From assembly GCA_017397655.1 (NCBI GenBank), contig JAFQIG010000082.1:40686-104685 (forward strand): a stretch of DNA of 64,000 nucleotides, read 5' to 3'. Source of the stretch: Clostridia bacterium (GTDB taxonomy: Bacteria; Bacillota; Clostridia; Oscillospirales; Acutalibacteraceae). Both the position numbers and the translations under genes were made by a program. A model generated the notes under the pieces. The model saw only the letters and a program-made list of their open reading frames with translations. It made no database searches and was not told where the DNA came from. Shown one piece after another: positions 1 to 7,891 of this stretch; within the stretch, counting starts at the first letter, position 1; every line of letters starts with the position of its first letter.

Positions 1-107
1 CCGAGTGTTGTGTTTTCTTCATCAGCAATCAATCTGCCTGCTTCAATCAGCTGTTTGCATGACTGCTGTGCCGTAACACAGACCAGTACGTGGCGTTTTG
101 TACTCAT
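1..107 (-). CDS. Universal-stress-protein-like protein, N-terminus only (clipped by window edge)
   Basis: Thirty-five codons are visible from an ATG at 107. The protein begins MSTKRHVLVCVTAQQSC, a beta strand with short hydrophobic core followed by a helix (QLIEAGRLIADEEN), which resembles the nucleotide-binding start of USP/KdpD-type stress domains. This is a family-level guess from a short fragment. It lies downstream of ackA on the same strand but behind a terminator, and it has its own promoter-like sequence, so it is probably an independent unit. The ribosome binding site is weak (GGATGGTG). Confidence 0.5.
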   Translation of the reverse strand, partial: MSTKRHVLVCVTAQQSCKQLIEAGRLIADEENTTL

Positions 108-134
108 AATGTCACCATCCTTTACTTGAATGAT

Positions 135-163
135 AACATATAATTGTTAACAAATATGAACAA
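135..163 (-). promoter_or_regulatory. Putative sigma-A promoter of the clipped USP-like gene
   Basis: Read on the minus strand: TTGTTC (163-158), 17-base spacer, TATGTT (140-135), about 28 bases before the ATG at 107. It matches the consensus only moderately. Confidence 0.35.
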
Positions 164-173
164 AACGGTGAAT

Positions 174-211
174 TATTAAAAAAGATCTCCGCACAGTCTG
201 TACGGAGATCT
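174..211 (-). terminator. Intrinsic terminator of ackA
   Basis: Nine-base-pair stem CGGAGATCT (211-203) / AGATCTCCG (191-183) with an 11-base loop, followed on the minus strand by TTTTTT. It sits 25 bases after the ackA stop codon. Confidence 0.85.
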
Positions 212-235
212 CGGAGATATTTATAGCGTTTATTT

Positions 236-1447
236 TTATTTCAGAGAATCGTAGATTTCTTTTGTATCTCTCGCGATAACAAGCTCTTCATTTGTGGGAA
301 GAACGAATACACGAACGGCAGACTCTGATGTGGAAATCTCACCCTCAGCGCCTCTTCTGAGTGTTTCGTTAACTGCGGGATCAATCTTGATTCCGAGATA
401 GGAAAGATTGTTACAGATGTGCTCACGCATATCAACAGCATTTTCGCCTACGCCGCCTGTGAATACGATTGCATCAACGCCGTCCATAGCTGCGATATAG
501 CTGCCGATGAACTTTCTGATCTGATATCTCTGCATTCTTCTTGCAAGATCTGCGCGCTCGTTGCCTTCTTTAACAGCAGCGGTAAGGTCGCGGTCATCGC
601 TGGATACGCCGGAAATACCGAGAGTACCTGACTTTTTGTTAAGAACCTTGTCTGTTTCTTCGGGTGTCCAGCCTTCTTTTTGCTGAAGATAAACAACAAC
701 AGAGGGGTCAATGCCACCGCAACGTGTGCCCATGATGAAACCGTCAAGGGGAGTCAGACCCATAGATGTGTCAATAACCTTACCGTTCTTGACTGCGGTA
801 ATGGAAGAGCCGTTACCGATGTGGCAAGTGACGATCTTGAGATCTTCGACATTTTTGCCCATAACTTCTGCACAGCGTGCGCTTACATAGCGGTGAGAAG
901 TGCCATGGAAGCCGTAACGGCGAACCTGATATTTTTCATAGTATTCATAAGGAATTGCAAACATATATGCTTCATCGGGCATAGTGGAATGGAATGCATT
1001 GTCAAAAACAACAACCTCGGGAACGTCCTTGCCGAAAACATCCATACAAGCACGGATACCCTGAATATGTGCGGGATTGTGGAGGGGAGCTAAATCGCAA
1101 AGACTTTCGATGCCTGCGATAACTTCGTCAGTAACAAGCATACTCTTGTTGAACAAAGCGCCGCCCTGAACAACTCTGTGACCTACTGCTGCAATTTCGG
1201 AAAGATCATCAATAACCTTGCAGTCGCCTTCGGTAAGAGCTTTTTTAACTTCAAGGAAAGCTGCGGTATGGTTGGGAAGATCAACGATTGTCTCAAAGCT
1301 TCTGCCGTCAGCTGTTTTGCCGCCGATAAGGCTGCCGTCAAGACCGATGCGTTCGCAGTTGCCTTTTGCAATCATCTGCTCATTGTCCATATTTATGAGC
1401 TGATACTTAAGAGAAGAGCTGCCTGCATTAATTACGAGAATATTCAT
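236..1447 (-). CDS. ackA: Acetate kinase
   Basis: The product (403 residues) converts acetyl phosphate and ADP to acetate and ATP in the cytoplasm, the ATP-yielding last step of acetate fermentation. Recognition rests on the N-terminal NAGSSSLKYQL motif, VGHRVVQGG (substrate Arg), VVFDNAFH (catalytic Asp region), YGFHGTSHRYVS, MGTRCGGIDPS and the C-terminal NEELVIARD glutamate motif. Length is the normal one for the ASKHA family enzyme. The start has a good ribosome site (ACGGAGGTAAAAA then ATG). No phosphotransacetylase gene is beside it. It is transcribed alone from a strong promoter and ends at its own terminator. Confidence 0.97.
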   Translation of the reverse strand: MNILVINAGSSSLKYQLINMDNEQMIAKGNCERIGLDGSLIGGKTADGRSFETIVDLPNHTAAFLEVKKALTEGDCKVIDDLSEIAAVGHRVVQGGALFNKSMLVTDEVIAGIESLCDLAPLHNPAHIQGIRACMDVFGKDVPEVVVFDNAFHSTMPDEAYMFAIPYEYYEKYQVRRYGFHGTSHRYVSARCAEVMGKNVEDLKIVTCHIGNGSSITAVKNGKVIDTSMGLTPLDGFIMGTRCGGIDPSVVVYLQQKEGWTPEETDKVLNKKSGTLGISGVSSDDRDLTAAVKEGNERADLARRMQRYQIRKFIGSYIAAMDGVDAIVFTGGVGENAVDMREHICNNLSYLGIKIDPAVNETLRRGAEGEISTSESAVRVFVLPTNEELVIARDTKEIYDSLK

Positions 1448-1497
1448 TTTTTACCTCCGTGAACTGATTTTACTTGAAATAAATCTTCATCTGTAGT

Positions 1498-1526
1498 ATT
1501 ATATAACTAATAGGGATTTTTTTCAA
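1498..1526 (-). promoter_or_regulatory. Sigma-A promoter of ackA
   Basis: On the minus strand: TTGAAA (1526-1521), 17-base spacer, TATAAT (1503-1498), leaving a leader of about 45 bases before ackA. This is a near-consensus promoter. Confidence 0.75.
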
Positions 1527-1586
1527 GTCTTTTTAAAATATAGTGTGTTTTTGTTCATTTTTTGTTAATTTATTTATGTTAAAATA

Positions 1587-1610
1587 AGTAAAGTTTTACA
1601 AAACTTTACT
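1587..1610. promoter_or_regulatory. Perfect palindrome upstream of the ABC operon (operator candidate)
   Basis: AGTAAAGTTTT and AAAACTTTACT are perfect 11-base arms separated by AC. The palindrome lies just after a TAAAAT sequence (1581-1586 region) and ends 20 bases before the TTG start of the ABC ATPase gene. There is no T-tract suited to termination, so an operator or a 5' leader hairpin is more likely. The regulator is unknown. Confidence 0.45.
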
Positions 1611-1629
1611 ATCAGAAGGAGGAATAATT

Positions 1630-2703
1630 TTGATTGAGGTCAAAAACCTTGTAAAAAAGTACGGTGATCATATAGCTGTTGACAATATCAGCTTTACCGT
1701 ACAAAAAGGTAAGATTTACGGTTTTCTCGGACCCAACGGCGCAGGTAAATCCACTACTATGAACATTATTACAGGCTGTCTTGCCGCTACTTCGGGAGAA
1801 GTAACGATAAACGGCTACGATATTTTTAAAGATGCTCTTAAAGCAAAGGCATCTGTCGGATATCTGCCTGAACAGCCTCCGCTGTATACGGATATGACCC
1901 CGTCAGAATACCTTCTGTTTGTCGGTCAGCTTAAAGGTATCAGAAAGAATAACCTTAAAAAGGCTGTCGAAACGGTTATCGAAAAAACGGGTCTTTCCGA
2001 TGTCCGTGACAGGCTTATCAAGAATCTTTCAAAAGGATATAAGCAGAGAGTAGGTCTTGCTCAGGCGATTTTAGGTGATCCCGAGGTGATTATTCTTGAC
2101 GAGCCGACGGTAGGTCTTGACCCTGCTCAGATTGTAGAAATCCGTAATGTCATAAAGTCTCTTGCTGAAAATCATACCGTCATTTTCAGCAGTCATATTC
2201 TTTCGGAAGTTAACGAGATATGTGATCACATTCTTATTATCTCTCACGGAAAGATTGTTGCCGAGAACACTCCGGAAAATCTTGAAGAAGCCTTTGTTTC
2301 GGGTTACTCCATCAGCCTGACTGTCAAGGGCGATCCTGAGAGAATAGAGAGCGTTGTCGGTGCTGTTGAAGGTATCGATTCGTTCGATATTACTCCGGAT
2401 GAAGACGGAAAGACTGATATTGTTATAGAATGTGCAAAGGATTCTGATGTTTCGCAGCGCTTGTCGAAGGCGTTGTTTGAGAATGACTATTATATTCTCA
2501 GGCTTGAAGAAAAGAAAGCGACGCTTGAAGATGTATTTATGGAGCTTGTCACTACTGATGCTGTGATTGAGGAAGTTCCTGAAGAAGCTCTTGAGGTTGA
2601 TGCGGATGCGGTCAATAACGGCGAAGTCAAGAGTGTTTGGGATGAGCATATGACAGAGGATGATGCACAACCCGAAGAGTCCGAAGAAAAGGAGGAAGAG
2701 TAA
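1630..2703 (+). CDS. ABC transporter ATP-binding protein, GldA/ABC-2 type
   Basis: A 357-residue cytoplasmic ATPase that would energise the membrane protein encoded next. Walker A GPNGAGKSTT (about residues 36-45), signature LSKGYKQRVGLA, Walker B VIILDEPTVGLDP and the switch His in FSSHILSE are all present. After the nucleotide-binding domain (to about residue 220) there is a second domain and a highly acidic tail (EESEEKEEE). The start codon is TTG, supported by AGAAGGAGGA eight bases upstream. With the next three genes it forms a Gld-like ABC operon: ATPase, permease, GldG-like protein and DUF4340 protein. The substrate is unknown; in gliding bacteria the relatives serve motility, but in Firmicutes the role is undefined. 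Confidence 0.88.
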   Translation: MIEVKNLVKKYGDHIAVDNISFTVQKGKIYGFLGPNGAGKSTTMNIITGCLAATSGEVTINGYDIFKDALKAKASVGYLPEQPPLYTDMTPSEYLLFVGQLKGIRKNNLKKAVETVIEKTGLSDVRDRLIKNLSKGYKQRVGLAQAILGDPEVIILDEPTVGLDPAQIVEIRNVIKSLAENHTVIFSSHILSEVNEICDHILIISHGKIVAENTPENLEEAFVSGYSISLTVKGDPERIESVVGAVEGIDSFDITPDEDGKTDIVIECAKDSDVSQRLSKALFENDYYILRLEEKKATLEDVFMELVTTDAVIEEVPEEALEVDADAVNNGEVKSVWDEHMTEDDAQPEESEEKEEE

Positions 2704-2704
2704 T

Positions 2705-3576
2705 ATGAGTGCAATCTATAAAAAAGAGCTGAAATCATTTTTCAGCAATGTGACAGGGTTTGTGTTTATTGCTTTTTTTCTTGCCGTAATCGGAATTTAT
2801 GCGGGAATAATATGCTTCACACAAGGTTCACCGTCATTTGAATACATTTATTTTAATGTTTCGTTTGTATTTCTTATTGCTGTACCCATTCTTACGATGA
2901 GATCGTTTTCGGAAGAAAGAAAGCAGAAACGGATCAGCTTCTGTTTTCATTACCGATCAGGACAAGTGCTATTGTACTCGGCAAGTATTTTGCTATGCTT
3001 ACGGTATATGCTGTTCCCGTTGCCGTCAGCTGTATTTATCCGCTGATTTTGTCTCTGTTTGACCCGGCGGGATTCATTTCTTATACTGCTGTATACTCAA
3101 CGGCACTTGCATTTTTCCTTCTCGGTGCGGCACTTATTGCTATAGGTATGCTGATGTCTTCTGTTACGGAAAACCAGATAATAGCGGCAATACTCAGCTT
3201 CGGCGCGGTGTTTATCTGTTATATGATGGATTCATTGTCAGGCTTTATTCCTACAGCGTCGTCAGTATCGCTTATAGGATTAGCGGTTCTCAGTCTTATC
3301 GTTTCACTTATTGTTTATTTCTTTACAAAAAGCAGTAACATAGCTTGGATTTTATTTGTTATACTTGATTTACCGCTTATTATAATAAGCTTTGTTGATC
3401 CGACTTTGCTTGAGGGGCTTCTTCCCACGGTTCTCGGAACTCTGTCGGTTTTCGGTCGTTTCAACAGCTTTGCAAACGGAATTTTTGACGTTAAATCAAT
3501 CGTATATTTCCTTTCTGTCATTGTTTTATTTAATGTGTTTACAATTCAGTCATTTGATAAAAGGAGGTGGAGCTGA
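2705..3576 (+). pseudogene. ABC-2 type permease with a one-base frameshift
   Basis: Starts one base after the ATPase stop, with GGAGGAAGAG as ribosome site. The first frame encodes MSAIYKKELKSFFSNVTG and the first two membrane spans up to SEERKQK. The frame then breaks at the AAA run 2927-2929. Restoring one A gives TDQLLFSLPIRTSAIVLGKY and joins without a gap to the downstream frame (from 2995 MLTVYAVPVAVSC), which carries four more hydrophobic spans to the stop at 3576. The repaired protein would be 290 residues, a normal length for this family (ABC-2/GldF-like). All neighbours are intact and tightly coupled, so either a sequencing error in a homopolymer or a recent loss of function is possible. 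Confidence 0.8.
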
Positions 3577-5024
3577 TGAAAAAGAGAGATTTGAAGAAAA
3601 AGTCTAATGCTAAGACAATCAAAGCAGGCAGCTACAGTCTTGCAGTCTGCGCTGTTGCTCTTGCAGCTGTTGTTATTGTCAATCTTTTGGTTGCAGCTCT
3701 TCCTGCAAGATTTACCGAAAAAGATATAAGTGCAAGCGGTCTTTACACAATAGGCGACTACTCCAGAAAGATTACGGAAGCCATTGATACGGATGTAAAG
3801 ATTTATCATCTTGCGACAAAGGCGAACATCGATGATACGCTCACATCACTCCTTACACGTTATTCCGAAATCAACGATCACATAGAGGTTGAGGTGTGTG
3901 ATCCTGAGCTTACTCAGATTGCATCAAAGTATACCGATGAACAGGTGTCTGAAAACAGTCTTATCTTTGTATCCGATAAGAGGAGCAAGGTTGTTGACGT
4001 GGCGGAAATCTATGAGTACAGCTCACAGATGCAGCAGTATGCGTATTACGGATATGAGGTATATCCGGATGTTTTTGACGGTGAAAGTGAGATAACCTCT
4101 GCGCTTGATTTTGTTACAACAGATACTTTGCCTGTTGTTTATTATCTTACGGGACATAACGAGTACAGTATGATCACGGCAGTAGAAAAAGAGATTATGG
4201 CACAGAATATCGCGCTTAACGAGCTTGATCTTATGCTTCAGAAGACTGTACCCGATGATTGTGAATGTCTGATAATTCTTTCTCCTTCGGTTGATATTAC
4301 GGAAAAAGAGTTTGAGGCTATTGTTGAGTATCTGAACAACGGCGGCAGAGTCTTTTTGACAACGCTTATAAATGAAGAAGGTGTTACTACACCGAACTTT
4401 GATCTTTTGCTTGAAGAGCTGGGTCTTGAAACAGAAGAGGGAATGATTATTGAGGGTGATCAGAATGCTTATTACTATTCGCCCAACTATCTGATTCCCA
4501 CGGTTGTCAATCACGACATTACCGATCCCATACGCGACGGCGGATTCCGTGTATTGCTTCCCGTAACACAGAGCATAAAGCCGCTTGATTCTTACCGCAG
4601 CTCACTTACGGTAAAGTCTTTATTTACCACCACGGATAAGGCGTTCCGCAGAACGGACCTTACCAACACCTCTATCGAGCAGTCGGATGGAGATATCGGC
4701 GGTGTGTTCAATCTCGGATATGCTGTCAGCGAAACTATCGGTGATAAAGAAATGAAAGCGGTAGTTCTTTCCACACCGTTTTTCCTTGATGAAAACTTTG
4801 TAGCTTTCTCGGGCAACCTTAATCTGTTGCTTAATTCTCTTAAATGGATGTGTAATCTGGAAGAAAAGATCTCTGTAGTCGATGCTAAATCTCTTTCGGC
4901 TGAAGGTAATCTTGAAGTCAGCTCTTCAAGCGGATTGATTATAACTGCCGTAATAGTGATAGTTATACCGCTTATAATGCTTGTAACAGGCGTAGTAATC
5001 TTTGTCAGGAGGAAAAAACGCTGA
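3576..5024 (+). CDS. GldG-like ABC-transporter auxiliary protein
   Basis: 482 residues. The ATG overlaps the permease stop (TGATG), with AAGGAGGTGG in front. It has a basic N-terminus, a membrane span (about residues 22-45, LAVCAVALAAVVIVNLLVAA), a long extracellular region typical of the ABC_transp_aux/GldG family (SGLYTIGDYS, a PVVYYLTGHNEYS segment, and a LIILSPSVDITEKEFEAI Rossmann-like part), and a second span near the C-terminus (LIITAVIVIVIPLIMLVTGV) followed by RRKKR. It probably works with the ATPase and permease as a membrane complex. Substrate unknown. Confidence 0.8.
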   Translation: MKKRDLKKKSNAKTIKAGSYSLAVCAVALAAVVIVNLLVAALPARFTEKDISASGLYTIGDYSRKITEAIDTDVKIYHLATKANIDDTLTSLLTRYSEINDHIEVEVCDPELTQIASKYTDEQVSENSLIFVSDKRSKVVDVAEIYEYSSQMQQYAYYGYEVYPDVFDGESEITSALDFVTTDTLPVVYYLTGHNEYSMITAVEKEIMAQNIALNELDLMLQKTVPDDCECLIILSPSVDITEKEFEAIVEYLNNGGRVFLTTLINEEGVTTPNFDLLLEELGLETEEGMIIEGDQNAYYYSPNYLIPTVVNHDITDPIRDGGFRVLLPVTQSIKPLDSYRSSLTVKSLFTTTDKAFRRTDLTNTSIEQSDGDIGGVFNLGYAVSETIGDKEMKAVVLSTPFFLDENFVAFSGNLNLLLNSLKWMCNLEEKISVVDAKSLSAEGNLEVSSSSGLIITAVIVIVIPLIMLVTGVVIFVRRKKR

Positions 5025-6475
5025 TGAGCAAGGGTAAAAAGCTTGTTTTAATGCTTCTTTTGATTCTTGTTTTGATAGGAGCTTATTTTGCTGTTACTCA
5101 TTTTTTGAGCGAAGATGATTCTGTACCGCCTGCCGAGACGAGCGATGAATCAATTCTGATTGATGCGTTAAGAGCTGATGATGTAGAAAAGATTCACTAT
5201 ATTTACGGCGAAGAGGATATTACTCTTTCAAAACGGGAGGGAACATGGTTCCTTGAGGGTGACGATAAGTTCCCTGTAAATCAGGTTTCTGCTTCGGAGC
5301 TTGCAACGTCAGCAGAAAATCTTATGGCGTTGAGATTAATCAGCGACACGAGCGATTGTTTTGCCGATTACGGATTGGCACAGCCGTCAGTTGCGTATGT
5401 GTACACGCTGAAAGATGCAAAAACAGTAACATTCTTTATCGGAGATTATAACAATTTCAGTGATTCTTATTATTTGAATGTTCAGGGCGAAGAAAAGGTC
5501 TATCTTGTCCCTGCGTCTTTTGTTGCTCTGTTTGAAAAAGGTCGGACGGATCTTGCTGATGTCGAGCCTCTGAGCGAAATATCTACAGAACAAGTAAGGG
5601 GAGTCAAGTGGTCACTTGATTCGGTTCTGTCTGAAATTTTTATGTCAGATGAAGGACTGGAAACTGTTTATACAGACAGCTATACCTGGTTTACTGATGA
5701 AGTGACTCCCATTGACACGGATAAAGCGACAGAGCTTGCAGGTCTTCTGGTATCCTTCAAACAAAGCGGATGTGCCGATTATTCTGCAGGTCAGGATGAA
5801 TTATCTTCATACGGTTTTGATGAGCCTGTTTTTTCTGCAACAATTGATTATGTAGTATCGACAGAGGTTGAGACCGGTGAGTTGGATGTTAATGAATTGC
5901 CCAAAACAGAAACAAAGAATACTGATATGACGCTCAGTATTATTGTCGGCGGTCAGCACAATGACGGCAGATATTATCTGAAGTGCCTTGATTCGGATAT
6001 TGTTTATCTGATTGATCCCGAGTATATCGATAATATTCGCTCATTTGATCTTATGACACTTCGTTACTCGGATGTTTGCCTGATTGATGTCGAAGAGATC
6101 AACTCCATGGAGATTTCTTATGGCGGAAAAACCCGACTTATACAAATCAGTCACGGTAAGGATGAAAGCGGAAACCCGACTGCTGAGTATACTCTTGACG
6201 GGCAGGTTTTGACTGCTGTTGATTTTTACAATATATATTCTTCTGTTCAGAGCATCGTTTCCGAAGGTATCACGGATAAGAGTGTGACGGAGAGTGAAGC
6301 ATATATCACTATTAATTTTAAGCTCAGCAGAGAAGGCTTTGCCGATATGACACTTCGCTTTATACCGTTTGACAGAAGCTTTTATGTTGTTGACTTTAAC
6401 GGCAGGTGCGATATACTTGTCAATAAACGAGATGTTGAAAATATTGCGACATCACTTGATAATCTGAAAGGTTAA
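5024..6475 (+). CDS. DUF4340 family membrane-anchored protein
   Basis: 483 residues, start codon overlapping the previous stop by one base (TGATG). A single N-terminal membrane anchor (KLVLMLLLILVLIGAYFAV) precedes an extracellular part with two similar DUF4340 modules: YIYGEEDITLSKREGTWFL / FADYGLAQPSVAYVY, then CADYSAGQDELSSYGFDEP. DUF4340 proteins are regularly coded next to GldG-like genes, as here, and are thought to belong to the same membrane assembly; their biochemical role is not known. Confidence 0.8.
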   Translation: MSKGKKLVLMLLLILVLIGAYFAVTHFLSEDDSVPPAETSDESILIDALRADDVEKIHYIYGEEDITLSKREGTWFLEGDDKFPVNQVSASELATSAENLMALRLISDTSDCFADYGLAQPSVAYVYTLKDAKTVTFFIGDYNNFSDSYYLNVQGEEKVYLVPASFVALFEKGRTDLADVEPLSEISTEQVRGVKWSLDSVLSEIFMSDEGLETVYTDSYTWFTDEVTPIDTDKATELAGLLVSFKQSGCADYSAGQDELSSYGFDEPVFSATIDYVVSTEVETGELDVNELPKTETKNTDMTLSIIVGGQHNDGRYYLKCLDSDIVYLIDPEYIDNIRSFDLMTLRYSDVCLIDVEEINSMEISYGGKTRLIQISHGKDESGNPTAEYTLDGQVLTAVDFYNIYSSVQSIVSEGITDKSVTESEAYITINFKLSREGFADMTLRFIPFDRSFYVVDFNGRCDILVNKRDVENIATSLDNLKG

Positions 6476-6477
6476 TT

Positions 6478-7665
6478 ATGAAAATTGCCGGAATCATAGC
6501 TGAATATAACCCTTTTCACAACGGTCACGCATACCATCTCGGTATGACGCGTGAGCGCGCTGATGCGGTTGTTGCAGTTATGTCCGGCAATTTTGTTCAA
6601 AGGGCAGAACCTGCGATTCTGAACAAGTTTGCGCGTGCGAGGGCTGCTGTTGAGTGCGGAGCGGATCTTGTGATCGAACTTCCGACTTCCTGGGCAATGT
6701 CTACAGCTCAACGCTTTGCGAGGGGCGCTGTAGGTATTCTTGACTCGCTCGGTTGTGTTGATTTTTTGAGCTTCGGCAGCGAAAGTGCTGATCTGACTTT
6801 GATTTTAAAAGCAGCAGAAGCTGTTGATTCAAAAGAAGTTTCCGGTTATATCAGACAAAATCTGACGGCGGGAAAAACGTTTGCGAGTGTTCGCGAAGAT
6901 GCGGTTAAAGAGTTTTTTGGCGCAGATACCGCATCTGTTCTTTCTGCTCCCAACGATATTCTCGGTGTAGAGTATTGCAGAGCACTGTTGAATCTCGGAT
7001 CTTCTGTCACGCCCTGTCCCGTAAAAAGAATTAATGCGGATCATAACAGTGAAGAGTGTCGTGACGGATTTGCAAGTGCATCTTTAATCAGGTCAATGAT
7101 ACGAAAAGGTGAGAGTGTGTCGTTGCTTTTGCCACCGGAAAGTATGGCTGTACTTGATAAAGAGTTGAAAGAGCGAACTGCCCCTTCTTCGATTGAATAT
7201 CTTGAGCGTGCGGTTTTGCTGAAGCTTCGTCTTATGACTCCTTCCGAATTAGCCGGATTTCCTGACATTTCGGAAGGCATCGAAAACAGGATAATTGATG
7301 CGGCAAAAAGATGCAGTACGCTTCAGGAACTGTATGATGCCGTTAAAACAAAGCGTTATACACATTCGAGGGTCAGACGAATAGTAATGTCTGTACTTCT
7401 TGATGTCAATTACAGGCTTGATTATGTACCGTATGCACGTGTGCTTGCGTTCAACAGCGTTGGTGCAGAGGTCTTGAGAAAGGCTAAAAAAACTACCCGT
7501 ATTCCGATAATTACAAAGAAGTCTGAACTCGATTTCTGCAATGATATTGTTAAAAATGCTTTTGAATCTGAATGTCGGGCGTCGGAGATTTTTTCGATGT
7601 TAACCGGATGCGTGCCTGATTTCGGTACTGAATTCACAAATAAGATATATATAAAGAAGCTGTAA
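6478..7665 (+). CDS. tmcAL: tRNA(Met) cytidine acetate ligase TmcAL (YlbM family)
   Basis: 395 residues, the family's usual length. TmcAL uses ATP and acetate to form N4-acetylcytidine at the wobble base of elongator tRNA-Met. The nucleotidyltransferase motif is at the start (GIIAEYNPFHNGHAYHL), followed by VAVMSGNFVQRAEPA, CGADLVIELP and FLSFGSE, all characteristic. The gene begins three bases after the DUF4340 stop, so it is probably read from the ABC operon. Whether this neighbourhood has functional meaning is unclear; ylbM-like genes move between contexts. Confidence 0.9.
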   Translation: MKIAGIIAEYNPFHNGHAYHLGMTRERADAVVAVMSGNFVQRAEPAILNKFARARAAVECGADLVIELPTSWAMSTAQRFARGAVGILDSLGCVDFLSFGSESADLTLILKAAEAVDSKEVSGYIRQNLTAGKTFASVREDAVKEFFGADTASVLSAPNDILGVEYCRALLNLGSSVTPCPVKRINADHNSEECRDGFASASLIRSMIRKGESVSLLLPPESMAVLDKELKERTAPSSIEYLERAVLLKLRLMTPSELAGFPDISEGIENRIIDAAKRCSTLQELYDAVKTKRYTHSRVRRIVMSVLLDVNYRLDYVPYARVLAFNSVGAEVLRKAKKTTRIPIITKKSELDFCNDIVKNAFESECRASEIFSMLTGCVPDFGTEFTNKIYIKKL

Positions 7666-7741
7666 AAAGGTGCTGCGATTGACGAGGCTTGTTCGTAGAA
7701 TAAATCACAAAATATTAATACAAACTGATTTTTCAGCATTT

Positions 7742-7800
7742 AAGGGGATTCTGACAGTAATCAAAACTGCAGGAATCCCCTTGATTTATATAGTTTTATT
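7742..7800. terminator. Intrinsic terminator after tmcAL; rest of the 226-base gap
   Basis: AAGGGGATTCTG and CAGGAATCCCCTT form a long stem (7742-7782, with one bulged G) followed by a T-rich stretch (TTTATATAGTTTTATT). The remainder of 7666-7891 shows no convincing gene; it should hold the promoter of the SipL-like gene, but I could not identify a clear sigma-A or sporulation-sigma box. Confidence 0.6.
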
Positions 7801-7891
7801 CGATCTGCGCTTTTTTTACAGCCTCTTTTGTTATAATTCGGACAGGAAGTGAATATATTTCTTTTGAAGTACAGATAAAGGAGATTATTCT

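Noticed and set aside
2920..2996. Programmed ribosomal frameshift in the ABC permease
   Set aside because: The site CAG AAA CGG is not a good slippery heptamer and no stimulatory structure or Shine-Dalgarno element is evident; a simple base loss explains it.
7670..7852. A 60-codon frame after tmcAL
   Set aside because: It covers a terminator hairpin, has no convincing ribosome site and looks non-coding in composition.
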